DNA of 64,000 nucleotides from Candidatus Thiosymbion ectosymbiont of Catanema sp. Cochon2018 (GCA_011392765.1 WYCW01000004.1:761846-825845), one strand, 5' to 3'. Shown: positions 1 to 8,168, counted from the first letter of the stretch. Notes: a model not told the origin generated them from the letters alone. Numbers and translations are program-made.

Positions 1-1
1 T

Positions 2-355
2 TGGGATAAGGGGAACGGGAGGCTGGAAAAAGAATTCAAGCGCCGGGAGCGCCGAGGAGGCCACTGGGGCAATGTTCGCACGGCGGTTTTCGACCCCGCT
101 GACGGTGATCAAATACTGACCGCTTCCGACGAAGGAACGGTCCGGTTATGGGATACCGAGAGCGGTAAGATTCTTTGGACATTTGCCCCGATCCGGAATG
201 GATGGGTTACCCTTTATCCTGATGGTGATTTTGCCAGTGGCGATGATGGGTCAAGCTGCTTGAGCTACTACGACCCGAAAGAGCGCGAAGTCCTGAAAAC
301 CTTATGGAAGGCGGAAGATCTGCCGGAACGCAGAAAAATGCCGGCAAACTCCTGA
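2..355 (+). CDS. WD40-repeat protein, C-terminal part (truncated by window edge)
   Basis: The reading frame is open from base 2 to a TGA at 353-355 and gives 117 residues with no start codon in view, so only the C-terminus is present. It shows WD40 signatures: an opening WD, then a stretch with ILTASDEGTVRLWDTESGK, which is a typical blade ending in the W-D dipeptide, followed by a partial blade with GDFASGDDG. WD40 domains form beta-propellers that serve as protein-interaction scaffolds; in bacteria they are often fused to kinase, NACHT/STAND or TIR-like modules, but whatever lies N-terminal is outside the window. The last 30 or so residues are charged (KEREVLKTLWKAEDLPERRK) and look like a tail. 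The WD40 identification is firm, the overall function unknown. Confidence 0.75.
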   Translation, partial: WDKGNGRLEKEFKRRERRGGHWGNVRTAVFDPADGDQILTASDEGTVRLWDTESGKILWTFAPIRNGWVTLYPDGDFASGDDGSSCLSYYDPKEREVLKTLWKAEDLPERRKMPANS

Positions 356-467
356 CCCCAGTGGAGTCCGGGCCGAAGAAGGTGAGATCCCGGATAGTGT
401 CCATCGATCCGGACCAAAAACCGAGATATTTGAATAAAGGGAAACCTGCTTCGGGTCATCGTATTTT

Positions 468-1088
468 TCAATACCATTCACTTGGCCGCTTGACCACATA
501 CCCGAATGAAGTGGTGATTTCGTTCGGCAATAGGTTTTTGCGCAACTTGTCTGCTCCGATCACAAAATGACCATGCGCGGCTTTGCTCAGTTGGGCCGAG
601 CGTCGTGCCGGTGGAAAGGCGACGATAAGGCGCTTGTTTGCAAAGCGTTCTCTAACTTTTTTAATAGGCATTGTGAGATCGCTGTCACCGGATACGATAA
701 TAGCCGTATCGTAGCGATCCTCATAGGCATCCACTAAGAGTTGCGCGGCAATATTCACATCCGTCATCTTCTCTTCATGGCTGATCCAGGTGGCGCCACA
801 AGCGTCACATTGCTTCTTTTTCTGCAGGTAGTAACCAAAATGGGAGGTGATGTCCGCACGAGTAGCCAAGGCATCCAGCCATAGGGTTTGCCGTTTGGCA
901 TTTTGGCTATTATTGGTTTTGGTATGAATTCGGGCGGTAAAATAGTGGCAATGCCGAAACTGCTGGTGGGGTTTTAGAAACGCCTTTGTCATAGCGGCCG
1001 GATCCAGCCAGTAATATTTGCGCCAGCCCTTTGCCCTGAGGCCAAAGTAGAGGTTAAAGCCGTCGATATAGCTGATGACCCGGTTCAT
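468..1088 (-). CDS. NYN-domain (LabA/DUF88-type) putative ribonuclease
   Basis: 206 residues. The N-terminus SYIDGFNLYFG (about residues 6-16) is the classic first acidic motif of the NYN/PIN-like fold, and SGDSDLTMPIKK (about residues 133-144) is the second; together with D100-region TDVNIA they supply the acidic metal-binding cluster expected of a PIN-like RNase. A CxxC pair (CDACG) lies in the middle. Family knowledge: LabA/NYN proteins are nucleases acting on RNA or regulators whose substrates are usually unknown. The gene is monocistronic, divergent from pilD, with a GGAACTCG stretch before the ATG but no strong Shine-Dalgarno. Function beyond the fold cannot be stated. Confidence 0.8.
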   Translation of the reverse strand: MNRVISYIDGFNLYFGLRAKGWRKYYWLDPAAMTKAFLKPHQQFRHCHYFTARIHTKTNNSQNAKRQTLWLDALATRADITSHFGYYLQKKKQCDACGATWISHEEKMTDVNIAAQLLVDAYEDRYDTAIIVSGDSDLTMPIKKVRERFANKRLIVAFPPARRSAQLSKAAHGHFVIGADKLRKNLLPNEITTSFGYVVKRPSEWY

Positions 1089-1113
1089 AGTCGAGTTCCT
1101 TACGATAAAGGGG

Positions 1114-1142
1114 TTGACAAGCCTATAGTGGCGAACTAGTAT
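1114..1142 (+). promoter_or_regulatory. Sigma70-type promoter between the NYN gene and pilD
   Basis: A consensus TTGACA at 1114-1119 is followed after exactly 17 bases by TAGTAT at 1137-1142. It points towards pilD and would start transcription near 1149. A second AT-rich TATGAT lies at 1145-1150. Confidence 0.55.
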
Positions 1143-1148
1143 TTATGA

Positions 1149-1211
1149 TATAAACCCCACCGGGGAGAGTATCCCCGGCCCGACGCCAGCCTTGCGCTGG
1201 CGTCTCTTTTT
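1149..1211 (+). ncRNA. Candidate short two-hairpin transcript or pilD leader attenuator
   Basis: From the predicted start near 1149 to the T-tract at about 1211 there is room for a roughly 60-base RNA made of two hairpins: a six-pair stem CCGGGG/CCCCGG at 1160-1178 and a perfect nine-pair stem at 1182-1204 followed by a T-rich run. No peptide of note is encoded. It could be a small RNA or a terminated leader controlling pilD. This is inference from structure only. Confidence 0.35.
1182..1211 (+). terminator. Rho-independent terminator upstream of pilD
   Basis: Perfect inverted repeat GACGCCAGC / GCTGGCGTC (1182-1190 and 1196-1204), loop CTTGC, followed directly by TCTTTTTC. It sits between the sigma70-like promoter and pilD, so it must act either on a short RNA or as an attenuator; its position also rules out the upstream ATG at 1192 as the pilD start. 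Confidence 0.6.
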
Positions 1212-1233
1212 CCGCCCTACGAAAATTCCCTGG

Positions 1234-2112
1234 ATGACGGGTTGGATCGCGTTGCTCGAACACAGCCCATACCTTCTCTATGGGCTAGTCGCCCTGTTCT
1301 CGCTGGCGGTCGGCAGCTTTCTGAACGTCGTCATTTACCGTCTGCCCAGGATGCTGGACCAGATCTGGCGTCGGGAATGCGCGGCCTTGACCGGACAGGA
1401 GGAAGTGGTGCCGCAGGGGCCGCGCCTGTCGCTTATATACCCCCCTTCCCGCTGCCGTCACTGCGGCCACCGGATACGGGCGCTGGAGAATATCCCACTC
1501 TTGAGTTATCTGATCCTGCGCGGATGTTGTGCATCCTGTGGTGGAACGATCGGCCTGCGTTGTCCCCTGGTGGAGACCGGCACGGCGCTGTTGTCCGTCC
1601 TAGTGGTGTGGCGCTTCGGTATCGGTTGGGAGGCCACCGCCGCCCTGGTCCTGACCTGGTGCTTGATTGTACTGGCGATTATCGACCTGGATACCGGGTT
1701 ACTGCCCGATGTCATCACCCTGCCCGTCCTGTGGCTGGGGCTCCTGCTGAGCCTCGGCGGTTGGTTTACCGACAGCCGTTCCGCGATCCTCGGGGCCACG
1801 CTGGGATACCTCGTCCTGTGGGGCTTTTTCCATCTGTTTCGTCTGGTGACAGACAAAGAGGGAATGGGATTCGGCGATTTCAAACTACTCGCCATGCTCG
1901 GGGCCTGGCTGGGTTGGCAGTATCTGCCCCAGATCATCCTACTCTCCGCGTGCGCCGGGGCCCTGGTGGGCACCGGGCTGGCCCTGGTGCGGGGATGGGA
2001 CCACCGGCTCCCCATCGCCTTCGGCCCCTATCTGGCAGCCGCGGGCTGGATCGCCCTCCTGTGGGGAGATGCGATCAATCGCGCCTATCTCCAATGGGCG
2101 GGATTGGCGTAA
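1234..2112 (+). CDS. pilD: Type IV prepilin peptidase / N-methyltransferase
   Basis: Inner-membrane aspartic protease that cleaves the leader of type IV prepilins and type II secretion pseudopilins and N-methylates the new N-terminus. With the ATG at 1234 the protein has 292 residues, the usual family length; the earlier in-frame ATG (1192) lies inside a terminator hairpin. Visible motifs: an N-terminal membrane segment followed by GSFLNVVIYRLP, the cytoplasmic zinc-binding tetracysteine set (CRHCG and CCASCGG plus CPLVE), and the two catalytic aspartates in DLDTGLLPD and GFGDFKLLAMLGAWLGW. In many gammaproteobacteria pilD is followed at once by coaE; here about 2.9 kb with a methyltransferase unit and a dCTP deaminase-like gene separates them. 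No pilB/pilC is in view upstream. Confidence 0.93.
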   Translation: MTGWIALLEHSPYLLYGLVALFSLAVGSFLNVVIYRLPRMLDQIWRRECAALTGQEEVVPQGPRLSLIYPPSRCRHCGHRIRALENIPLLSYLILRGCCASCGGTIGLRCPLVETGTALLSVLVVWRFGIGWEATAALVLTWCLIVLAIIDLDTGLLPDVITLPVLWLGLLLSLGGWFTDSRSAILGATLGYLVLWGFFHLFRLVTDKEGMGFGDFKLLAMLGAWLGWQYLPQIILLSACAGALVGTGLALVRGWDHRLPIAFGPYLAAAGWIALLWGDAINRAYLQWAGLA

Positions 2113-2148
2113 ACTCGTGGCTTCGATAGGGGAAGGACTTCCGAGAGA

Positions 2149-3186
2149 TACTGCCACACGGCACAATCCGAGCTTTTGAATTTCCCCCTCACCCCCGCCC
2201 TCTCCCGAAGAGGATGTTGCAAAAGCCCATCCGTAGGCTTTTGCGGTGCGGAAACGGAATATCGTGACTTCCCGTTTCCTTTGCCGATGGTAAGTTGTCC
2301 GTAGACATTCGAATTCATAATTGGAGGTTTTGAATATGGAGGGTAAAGAAAACACCAGGGATGTGGCTTACTTCGAACAATGGAACATATATCGAAAAGT
2401 CATAAAATATAATTATATGTTTCATGCAGAAATAATCGATATCGTCAGACAAGAGATTTATGATTTGAAGGATATATCCGTACTTGATTTAGGGTGTGGC
2501 GATTCTCATGTATTGGTATCCAGTATCGATAAGGCCCTGAATTTTCAATATTTGGGAATAGATACGGCTAAAAATGCGATTCGATTTTCTGAAAAAAACT
2601 TGAGCAGTTGCAAGGGGGATGCAAGGCATATCAATGGTGATTTTTTCGTTGAGCTTGAAAAATTGACGGGTGGTTTCGATGTGATAATTTCTGGATATTC
2701 ATTGCATCACTTGAATAGAGAAAAAAAGGAAAAGTTCTTTTCTCTTATATCCAATCTCCTGTCCGATTTTGGCGTCTTCATATTTTATGATATCGAATCG
2801 AATATAGGAGAGTCTCAAGTTGAATATAAAACAAGAACATACCGTATCTTACGCAAAAATTGGAAGCAGATTAATGGCAATGAAATGGATACTATCATAA
2901 ATCATATAAATAATTATGACATGCCTGAAAATGAAGATTTTCACATGGAAAATATGAGTAAAAATGGATTCATCAATATAAAAAACCCCTTTAAAGATAA
3001 GCATGATTTGTATTCTTTGTACGTCTCAAGAAAGCACCGTAGGTTAAGGTGAGGGACGAATCCCAACATCGTAGGCTGGGTTACTACAAACGATCGGGAT
3101 CGAATGCGGGATTGTTTAGATCACCCTCTCTCCAACCCCCCTCCCTCAGAGGGAGTGAAATGCGCGGATTGTGCCGTGTGGCAGTA
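2149..3186. mobile_element. Terminal-inverted-repeat unit carrying a methyltransferase gene
   Basis: The left end TACTGCCACACGG (from 2149) with the following ACAATCCGAG is matched in inverted orientation by CCGTGTGGCAGTA ending at 3186; next to each end lies a pyrimidine-rich/purine-rich block (CCCCCTCACCC... and GAGGGAGTGAAATG). The same ends and blocks occur back to back in a 102-bp empty form at 34474-34575. The bounding TA dinucleotides fit a TA target duplication as made by IS630/Tc1-like transposases, but no transposase is inside: the cargo is a methyltransferase ORF. The boundaries are read directly; mobility of the whole unit is inferred. Confidence 0.55.
2336..3052 (+). CDS. Class I SAM-dependent methyltransferase
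   Basis: 238 residues from the ATG at 2336, chosen because GGAGGT (2323-2328) sits seven bases upstream; a TTG at 2321 is in frame but overlaps that site. Motif I is VLDLGCGDSHVL (about residues 49-60), followed by an acidic GIDTAKNAI strand-2 end, GDFFVE, and a post-motif FDVIISGYSLHHLN, the usual HHL signature of the Methyltransf_11/12/25 group. Substrate unknown. Base composition is strikingly AT-rich against the GC-rich pilD and coaE on either side, and the gene lies between inverted repeats, so acquisition by transfer is likely. No neighbour suggests a pathway. Confidence 0.8.
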   Translation: MEGKENTRDVAYFEQWNIYRKVIKYNYMFHAEIIDIVRQEIYDLKDISVLDLGCGDSHVLVSSIDKALNFQYLGIDTAKNAIRFSEKNLSSCKGDARHINGDFFVELEKLTGGFDVIISGYSLHHLNREKKEKFFSLISNLLSDFGVFIFYDIESNIGESQVEYKTRTYRILRKNWKQINGNEMDTIINHINNYDMPENEDFHMENMSKNGFINIKNPFKDKHDLYSLYVSRKHRRLR

Positions 3187-3275
3187 GAAACATCGTAAAC
3201 GGGTACAAGAGCACCGCCAACGAACACGGAAAACGGCCGGCGGGCCGACGACAGAGAAGAACGAGTAGGAGCGAC

Positions 3276-4442
3276 ATGGCAAACCCCAGCCCGGACTTCT
3301 CTCCGGATACGGTGGCACCAGGTTCCGTTGGTACGAGGTCTACCGGCGTGATGTCGGCACAACAGATCGAAAATGCCATCGACCAGGGGCATGTATCATC
3401 GGACCGGCCAATCGAACCGGTCCAACTCCAGCCATCGAGTCTGGACCTGAGGTTAGGGACACGGGTGTACCGCGTCAGGGCCGGTTTCCTGCCGGGCCCG
3501 AAGTCCAGTGTTCTCGACTGCCTGGAGCAGCAAGGGGACGACGTCGTCGAGCTCGACCTTTCGTCTCCGCAAATATTCGAGCGTGGCCACGTCTATATAG
3601 TACCGCTTATGGAACGGATGAGGCTCCCTAAGAAGGTATCCGGAAAAGCCAATCCGAAAAGCAGTATTGGACGATTGGATATCTTCACCAGGTTGATTAC
3701 GGATTATGGTGTGGAGTTCGATCGCGTCCCGGAGGCATATAAAGGACCCTTATATGCGGAGATTTCTCCGCGATCCTTTTCGGTCCGCGTTTATCATGGC
3801 GCCACCATGAATCAGTTACGATTCGTTGTGGGTTCCCCACTTCCGTCGGATAAGAGTATTCGCGACCTCCATAAAAGCCGGGGATTGGTATATGCCGATG
3901 ACGGTACCGTCACTGACGCGAACATAGGTAAGGGGCTTACTCTTTCAATAGACCTCGAGTCAGGAAATGATGCGGGACCTGTCGGATACATTGCGAGAAA
4001 TACTACCGCTGTGATCGATATCGGTAAGACGAACTATTACGAGACCGAGAAATTCTGGAAACCAATCTCAAGACCACCGGATGGCCGCATCATCATCGAG
4101 CCGAATCACTTCTACATATTTGCTTCCAAGGAATTGATCAGGATTCCACCCGATTATGCCGCCGAGATGATTGCCTTCGATCCGGTTATCGGGGAGTTCA
4201 GGGTCCATTACGCCGGTTTTTTCGACCCCGGGTTCGGCGATGGTGACATCCAGGGAGTGCGCGCCGTTCTCGAAGTAAAGGCTCACTATGTGCCCTTTTT
4301 TCTGCAACACGGGCAGGTTGTAGCGAGAATGATCTACGAAAGAATGATGCAGGTACCAAACCGCCTGTATGGCAGGAAACTGGGATCGTCATATTACAAT
4401 CAAGGACTCACACTGAGTAAACATTTCGTTCGAGATCCATGA
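3276..4442 (+). CDS. Double-length dCTP deaminase-family protein
   Basis: 388 residues from the ATG at 3276, which has AGGAG at 3267-3271 upstream; longer in-frame extension lacks a start signal. The protein matches the long 2'-deoxycytidine 5'-triphosphate deaminase family (about 360-370 residues, PF06559-type), in which two trimeric-dUTPase-like folds are fused, rather than the 190-residue Dcd. Visible pieces: LQPSSLDLRLG (nucleotide-binding strand), KANPKSSIGRLDIFTRLITDYG (the SSxxR-like catalytic region), PLYAEISPRSFSVRV, and in the second half DPGFG and GQVVARMIYERM followed by YYNQG. Such enzymes deaminate dCTP to dUTP for thymidylate synthesis. It stands between the methyltransferase unit and coaE with its own start. 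The family call is good; activity inferred. Confidence 0.75.
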   Translation: MANPSPDFSPDTVAPGSVGTRSTGVMSAQQIENAIDQGHVSSDRPIEPVQLQPSSLDLRLGTRVYRVRAGFLPGPKSSVLDCLEQQGDDVVELDLSSPQIFERGHVYIVPLMERMRLPKKVSGKANPKSSIGRLDIFTRLITDYGVEFDRVPEAYKGPLYAEISPRSFSVRVYHGATMNQLRFVVGSPLPSDKSIRDLHKSRGLVYADDGTVTDANIGKGLTLSIDLESGNDAGPVGYIARNTTAVIDIGKTNYYETEKFWKPISRPPDGRIIIEPNHFYIFASKELIRIPPDYAAEMIAFDPVIGEFRVHYAGFFDPGFGDGDIQGVRAVLEVKAHYVPFFLQHGQVVARMIYERMMQVPNRLYGRKLGSSYYNQGLTLSKHFVRDP

Positions 4443-4477
4443 GCACAATGAATGATACGACCGGGCAACTAATAGGA

Positions 4478-4883
4478 CAGGATTAACAGGATTTTCAGGA
4501 TTAACAGGATTATTTTTCTAAAATAACAATTGGCTCTTTATGGATTACAGACTGGTAGGATATTTTGCGCAAATTCGCCCTCTCAGCAAGCCAGAGGGGC
4601 GTCGTATAACTTGCTGTTGTTGTTGAGAAAAGACAGCTTGTTCTGTCATCGGTCAGAGTGCTACGGACCGCCATCTCCTTCGATCAGTCTGGAATCTATA
4701 AAGAGCCTAACAATTATATACTCTTTATATACCATTTTTACGTTTTCATTATCTATTATGATCCCAGAGAATCTTTGTTTTTCAGTATGTCATAATTATT
4801 AACCCTTGCATGATAACCGAAATATTGATATTAGAAGAGTATAACATCCTGTTAATCCTGGAAATCCTGTTAATCCTGTACCA
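4478..4883. repeat. Inverted pair of GATTAACAGGAT repeats around an AT-rich spacer
   Basis: A run of ACAGGATTAACAGGAT-type units at about 4478-4512 is answered in inverted orientation by ATCCTGTTAATCCTG-type units at about 4846-4880. The roughly 330 bases between are AT-rich with no convincing gene (one 90-codon ORF lacks a start signal and any recognisable domain). A related tract lies at 63474-63510. The rest of the space to coaE holds nothing recognisable. Confidence 0.6.
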
Positions 4884-5011
4884 TTAAGAGACAAACCCGG
4901 AGGCTAGGGTTTACTCCCTGTTAATAGGGTTTACTCCTTCATGATGTTGATTTGCGGCCATTTCTCGGCGTTCTCAGTGTCTCTGCGGTTTAAATGAGAG
5001 GACACCCGCAC

Positions 5012-5617
5012 ATGCTGGTCGTAACCCTGACCGGGGGGGTGGGCAGCGGTAAATCCAGCGTCGCCGCCCGCTTGAGTGGACTTGGGGTTCCCGTTATCGA
5101 TGCCGACGCCATATCCCATGCCCTTACGGCTCCGGGGAGCCCGGTCCTGGCGCTGATCGCGGAGGCCTTCGGCGCTCGCTTCATCGACGCCGGCGGACAC
5201 CTGGATCGGGCCGCCATGCGCGCCCTGGTTTTTGGGGACAGCTCGGCCCGGGCGCGCCTCGAATCCATCCTGCATCCGCGGATCGTCGCGGAGATACAAC
5301 GCCGATTGGCACAGCTCTCGGCGCCTTATGCGGTGCTGGAGATACCCCTGTTGTTCGAGACCGGGCAGACGGACCTCGCCGACCGTATACTGGTAGTGGA
5401 TCTCCCTGAGTCGGAACAGATCCGCCGCGTCCGGCGCAGGAGCGGTCTGGATGTGGCGGAGATTCAATGCATCATCGACAGCCAGGTAGCCAGGTCCCGA
5501 CGCCTGGCAGGCGCGGACGACATCATCGACAACAGCGGCGATCCGCAGGCGCTCGAAGACCAGGTAAACCGCCTCCACTACTACTATTTGGAGCTTGCGG
5601 CCACGCGGTATGCCTGA
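5012..5617 (+). CDS. coaE: Dephospho-CoA kinase
   Basis: Last step of coenzyme A synthesis: ATP-dependent phosphorylation of the 3'-hydroxyl of dephospho-CoA, cytosolic. 201 residues from the ATG at 5012, preferred because GAGAGGA lies about nine bases upstream; an ATG at 4994 would add six residues. The P-loop GGVGSGKSSVA is at residues 8-18, followed by the family's VIDADAISHAL, the HPRI segment, and VLEIPLLFETG with the Walker-B-like strand. Length matches E. coli CoaE (206). In related genomes it follows pilD; here the two are separated by imported DNA. Confidence 0.94.
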   Translation: MLVVTLTGGVGSGKSSVAARLSGLGVPVIDADAISHALTAPGSPVLALIAEAFGARFIDAGGHLDRAAMRALVFGDSSARARLESILHPRIVAEIQRRLAQLSAPYAVLEIPLLFETGQTDLADRILVVDLPESEQIRRVRRRSGLDVAEIQCIIDSQVARSRRLAGADDIIDNSGDPQALEDQVNRLHYYYLELAATRYA

Positions 5618-5659
5618 CCGTGGCCCGCACCTTCCCAACTTATGAGCTTTAAACGGACA

Positions 5660-6991
5660 TCATAGCCCATAGGCCCTGCGCAGCAGGGTCAGCGGATGTT
5701 CAGGCTTGCTGCCGTCGGCCAGGGCATGGCCGATATGCCCACCGGCCATGGGGCAATCGCTGCCGTAATGGTCGGCCTTGATCTGTTTTACCTTGTCGGC
5801 CACCGGTCCGGCGATCTTCATGGAATACTCGTGGAACTCCTTCTTGACCGCGTAGGTGCCGTCGTGCCCCGAACAGCGTTCGATGATCTCCACCTGGGTG
5901 TCCGGAATCAGGGAAAGTAGCTCGTGGGTCTTTCGGCCGATGTTCTGCACCCGCTGGTGGCAGGCGGCGTGGTAGGCGACGGTGCCCAGGGGCTGTGCGA
6001 ATTCGGTGACGAGCTTACCCTGCCTGTGGCGCAGCATCAGGTATTCGAAGGGGTCGTAGATGTGCTCCTTGAGCTTTTGGATCGCACTCTCGTCCGGGAA
6101 CATGAGCGGTAGCTCTTGCTTGAACATGAGCACACAGGAAGGTATGGGTGCCACGATGTCCCAGCCTTCGTCCACCAGTTGCTCGAGGATCGGGAGGTTG
6201 GCGTCCTTCGCCTTTTGTACGGCCTCCAAGTCTCCCAGCTCCAGCTTGGGCATGCCGCAGCACTTTTCCTTGCCGGGGATGGTGATGGGAATCCCGTTGT
6301 GCTCGAACACCGCTACCAGGTCCATGCCGACGTCCGGCTCGTTGACGTTGTTGTAGCAGGTGGTAAACAAGGCCACTTTGCCGGTGGTCGGGCCCGCAGC
6401 CTCGCCCTCGGAGCGGCGCCCTACCCTGTCCTCGAGCCGCTTGCGCAGGGTATTGCCGTGGTACTCGGGAACCCGCGCCTGGGGATGGACACCGAGCACG
6501 GTTTCCAAGAGCTTGCGGCCGGCGCCGGATCGGTTGACGGCATTGACGACCCCCGAGATCACGGGGATGCCCGCCAGCGATCCGACCCCATCGGTATTGG
6601 ACAGGATCTTGTCCCGTGGCCGGGTTTTGCCCTGTTTGTGTTTCAGGGCCTTGGCCCGCAACATCAGGTGCGGGAAATCCAGATTCCACTCGTGGGGCGG
6701 GACGTAAGGGCATTTGGTCATAAAACACAGGTCGCAGAGGTAACAATGGTCTACGACCTGCCAGTAGTCTTCCTTGGCCACGCCGTCCACTTCCAGGGTA
6801 TCCGATTCGTCCACCAGATCGAATAGAGTGGGAAAGGCATGACACAGACTGACGCAACGCCGGCAGCCGTGACAGATGTCGAACACCCGTTCGAGCTCCC
6901 GGAACAGGGCACCCTCATCGAAAAACTCAGGGTTGGTCCAGTCGATGGGGTGTCTGGTGGGTGCCTGCAGGCCGCCTTCGCGCGTTGTCAT
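5660..6991 (-). CDS. GlpC/HdrD-like iron-sulfur oxidoreductase subunit
   Basis: 443 residues. Two [4Fe-4S] ferredoxin clusters are encoded near the N-terminus: CHGCRRCVSLCHAFP (about 40-54) and CYLCDLCFMTKCPY (about 83-96). Two cysteine-rich CCG-type domains follow: one with CYNNVNEPD and KEKCCGMPKLE, the other with AACHQRVQNIG and ERCSGHDG, the arrangement of heterodisulfide-reductase-like electron carriers and the GlpC subunit of anaerobic glycerol-3-phosphate dehydrogenase. No glpA/glpB flavoprotein is nearby; instead rubrerythrin lies about 160 bases upstream on the same strand, as in other bacteria where this Fe-S protein and rubrerythrin form a peroxide-defence pair. Inference: it passes electrons to rubrerythrin or a quinone. 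Family call strong, electron partners unproven. Confidence 0.82.
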   Translation of the reverse strand: MTTREGGLQAPTRHPIDWTNPEFFDEGALFRELERVFDICHGCRRCVSLCHAFPTLFDLVDESDTLEVDGVAKEDYWQVVDHCYLCDLCFMTKCPYVPPHEWNLDFPHLMLRAKALKHKQGKTRPRDKILSNTDGVGSLAGIPVISGVVNAVNRSGAGRKLLETVLGVHPQARVPEYHGNTLRKRLEDRVGRRSEGEAAGPTTGKVALFTTCYNNVNEPDVGMDLVAVFEHNGIPITIPGKEKCCGMPKLELGDLEAVQKAKDANLPILEQLVDEGWDIVAPIPSCVLMFKQELPLMFPDESAIQKLKEHIYDPFEYLMLRHRQGKLVTEFAQPLGTVAYHAACHQRVQNIGRKTHELLSLIPDTQVEIIERCSGHDGTYAVKKEFHEYSMKIAGPVADKVKQIKADHYGSDCPMAGGHIGHALADGSKPEHPLTLLRRAYGL

Positions 6992-7148
6992 GTCATTGGT
7001 CCCGGTCTTGGGCGATTTCCGTCAACTGACAGCCCAGGTTGAAAAATCCCGGAGCTGGGATAGATCCCCAGGCAATGCCTGAAAGCCCCTCCCCGGACTC
7101 GCTGCGAGGCAGGGTACCGGGAAGGGACGGGAAACGGACTTGTCGCAA

Positions 7149-7568
7149 TCAGTCCAGGGTGTCCAGGGCCTTCTGGAAGCGGTTGGCGTGAGAACGCTCG
7201 GCCTTGGCCAGGGTCTCGAACCAGTCGGCGATCTCGTCGAAGCCCTCCTCGCGGGCCTTCTTTGTCATACCGGGGTACATGTCGGTGTACTCGTGGGTCT
7301 CACCGGCGACGGCCGCCTTCAGGTTGTCGGCGGTCCCGCCGATAGGCAGCCCTGTGGCCGGATCGCCGACGGCTTCCAGATATTCGAGGTGACCGTGGGC
7401 ATGGCCGGTCTCGCCCTCGGCGGTGGAGCGGAAGACGGTGGCTACGTCGTTGTAGCCTTCGACATCCGCCTTCGCCGCGAAGTAGAGATAACGACGATTG
7501 GCCTGGGACTCGCCTGCAAACGCATCTTTCAGGTTCTGTTCGGTCTCGGTGCCTTTGAGCTGTTTCAT
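7149..7568 (-). CDS. Rubrerythrin (ferritin-like diiron protein, no rubredoxin domain)
   Basis: 139 residues forming the four-helix bundle only; the C-terminal rubredoxin-type CxxC domain of classical rubrerythrin is absent. The diiron ligands are visible as E(19)[25 protein letters not shown] (ExxH), [13 protein letters not shown] and [10 protein letters not shown] (ExxH). Such proteins reduce hydrogen peroxide in microaerobic or anaerobic bacteria and need an external electron donor, plausibly the Fe-S protein encoded downstream on the same strand. GGATCCTCC precedes the ATG on the minus strand in a purine-rich form (GGAGGATCCCCC), a good ribosome-binding site. Confidence 0.92.
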   Translation of the reverse strand: MKQLKGTETEQNLKDAFAGESQANRRYLYFAAKADVEGYNDVATVFRSTAEGETGHAHGHLEYLEAVGDPATGLPIGGTADNLKAAVAGETHEYTDMYPGMTKKAREEGFDEIADWFETLAKAERSHANRFQKALDTLD

Positions 7569-7647
7569 GGGGGATCCTCCAAGTTGTGGTCGGTTGTCGA
7601 ATCACGCAGCGACTATCCTGCGTCTCGGGTCGGCTAAGGTATACCCG

Positions 7648-7672
7648 ATACCCGCGAGATGCTAATGGGTAT
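7648..7672 (-). promoter_or_regulatory. Possible operator upstream of rubrerythrin
   Basis: ATACCC at 7648-7653 and GGGTAT at 7667-7672 form a dyad with 13 bases between, and a further ATACCC lies at 7641-7646. Its place about 80 bases before the rubrerythrin start fits a transcription-factor site, for example for a redox regulator, but no regulator can be named. Confidence 0.3.
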
Positions 7673-7794
7673 TTCTAATCTGAGCGATAGATATTACCTA
7701 TTGATCGACATCAGCCATAAGGAATCGTTGCCCATAGAAGGTCCGCGTAGCGGACCCCAGGCTAACCATTTGATTTTCAGATTACAGTATGGCT

Positions 7795-8010
7795 TCATAG
7801 GTGTTCGGGGTTTTTTCGCTTAAATTTCATATGGTTAATCTTATTGTTTTCGAGGCGGCGAAACGCTTGTTCACTTCATCGGATGGGAACCGTTCAGATC
7901 CCCCCTTCTGGATTTCGGCCCAGTTCGTCTGTAACCCGTTGATTTCTCGTTTTCAGGATCAGGATTTCGAGGGGGAGCTGAACGGTTAAAAAAATCCCGA
8001 ACACCTATGA
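7795..8010. mobile_element. 216-bp MITE with 8-bp target duplication
   Basis: Ends TCATAGGTGTTCGGG (7795-7809) and the inverted CCCGAACACCTATGA (7996-8010) bound a 216-bp unit with a second internal inverted pair (AACCGTTCAG... near 7889 and ...CTGAACGGTT near 7977). The 8-bp sequence GTATGGCT is directly repeated immediately outside both ends (7787-7794 and 8011-8018), a textbook target duplication. It carries no gene. An 8-bp duplication is made by several IS families, so the parent is not assigned. Confidence 0.8.
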
Positions 8011-8168
8011 GTATGGCTTGTCATCTCGACCGTAGGGAGAGATCCTGAGGACCAAACCTTACCTTGCCATTCCGGTTCGGCTATGGTGTTGTTTGGGCAC
8101 AAGATCCCTTCTTCGTCGGGACAAGGATTTCTCGCTGCGCTCGAAATGACATTAAATGTCAACACGAC

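Noticed and set aside
1192-1233. Upstream ATG as pilD start
   Set aside because: It lies inside the perfect terminator stem and would add a non-family N-terminus.
4530-4802. 90-codon ORF between the inverted GATTAACAGGAT tracts
   Set aside because: No ribosome-binding site, no domain, AT-rich spacer; coding is not supported.
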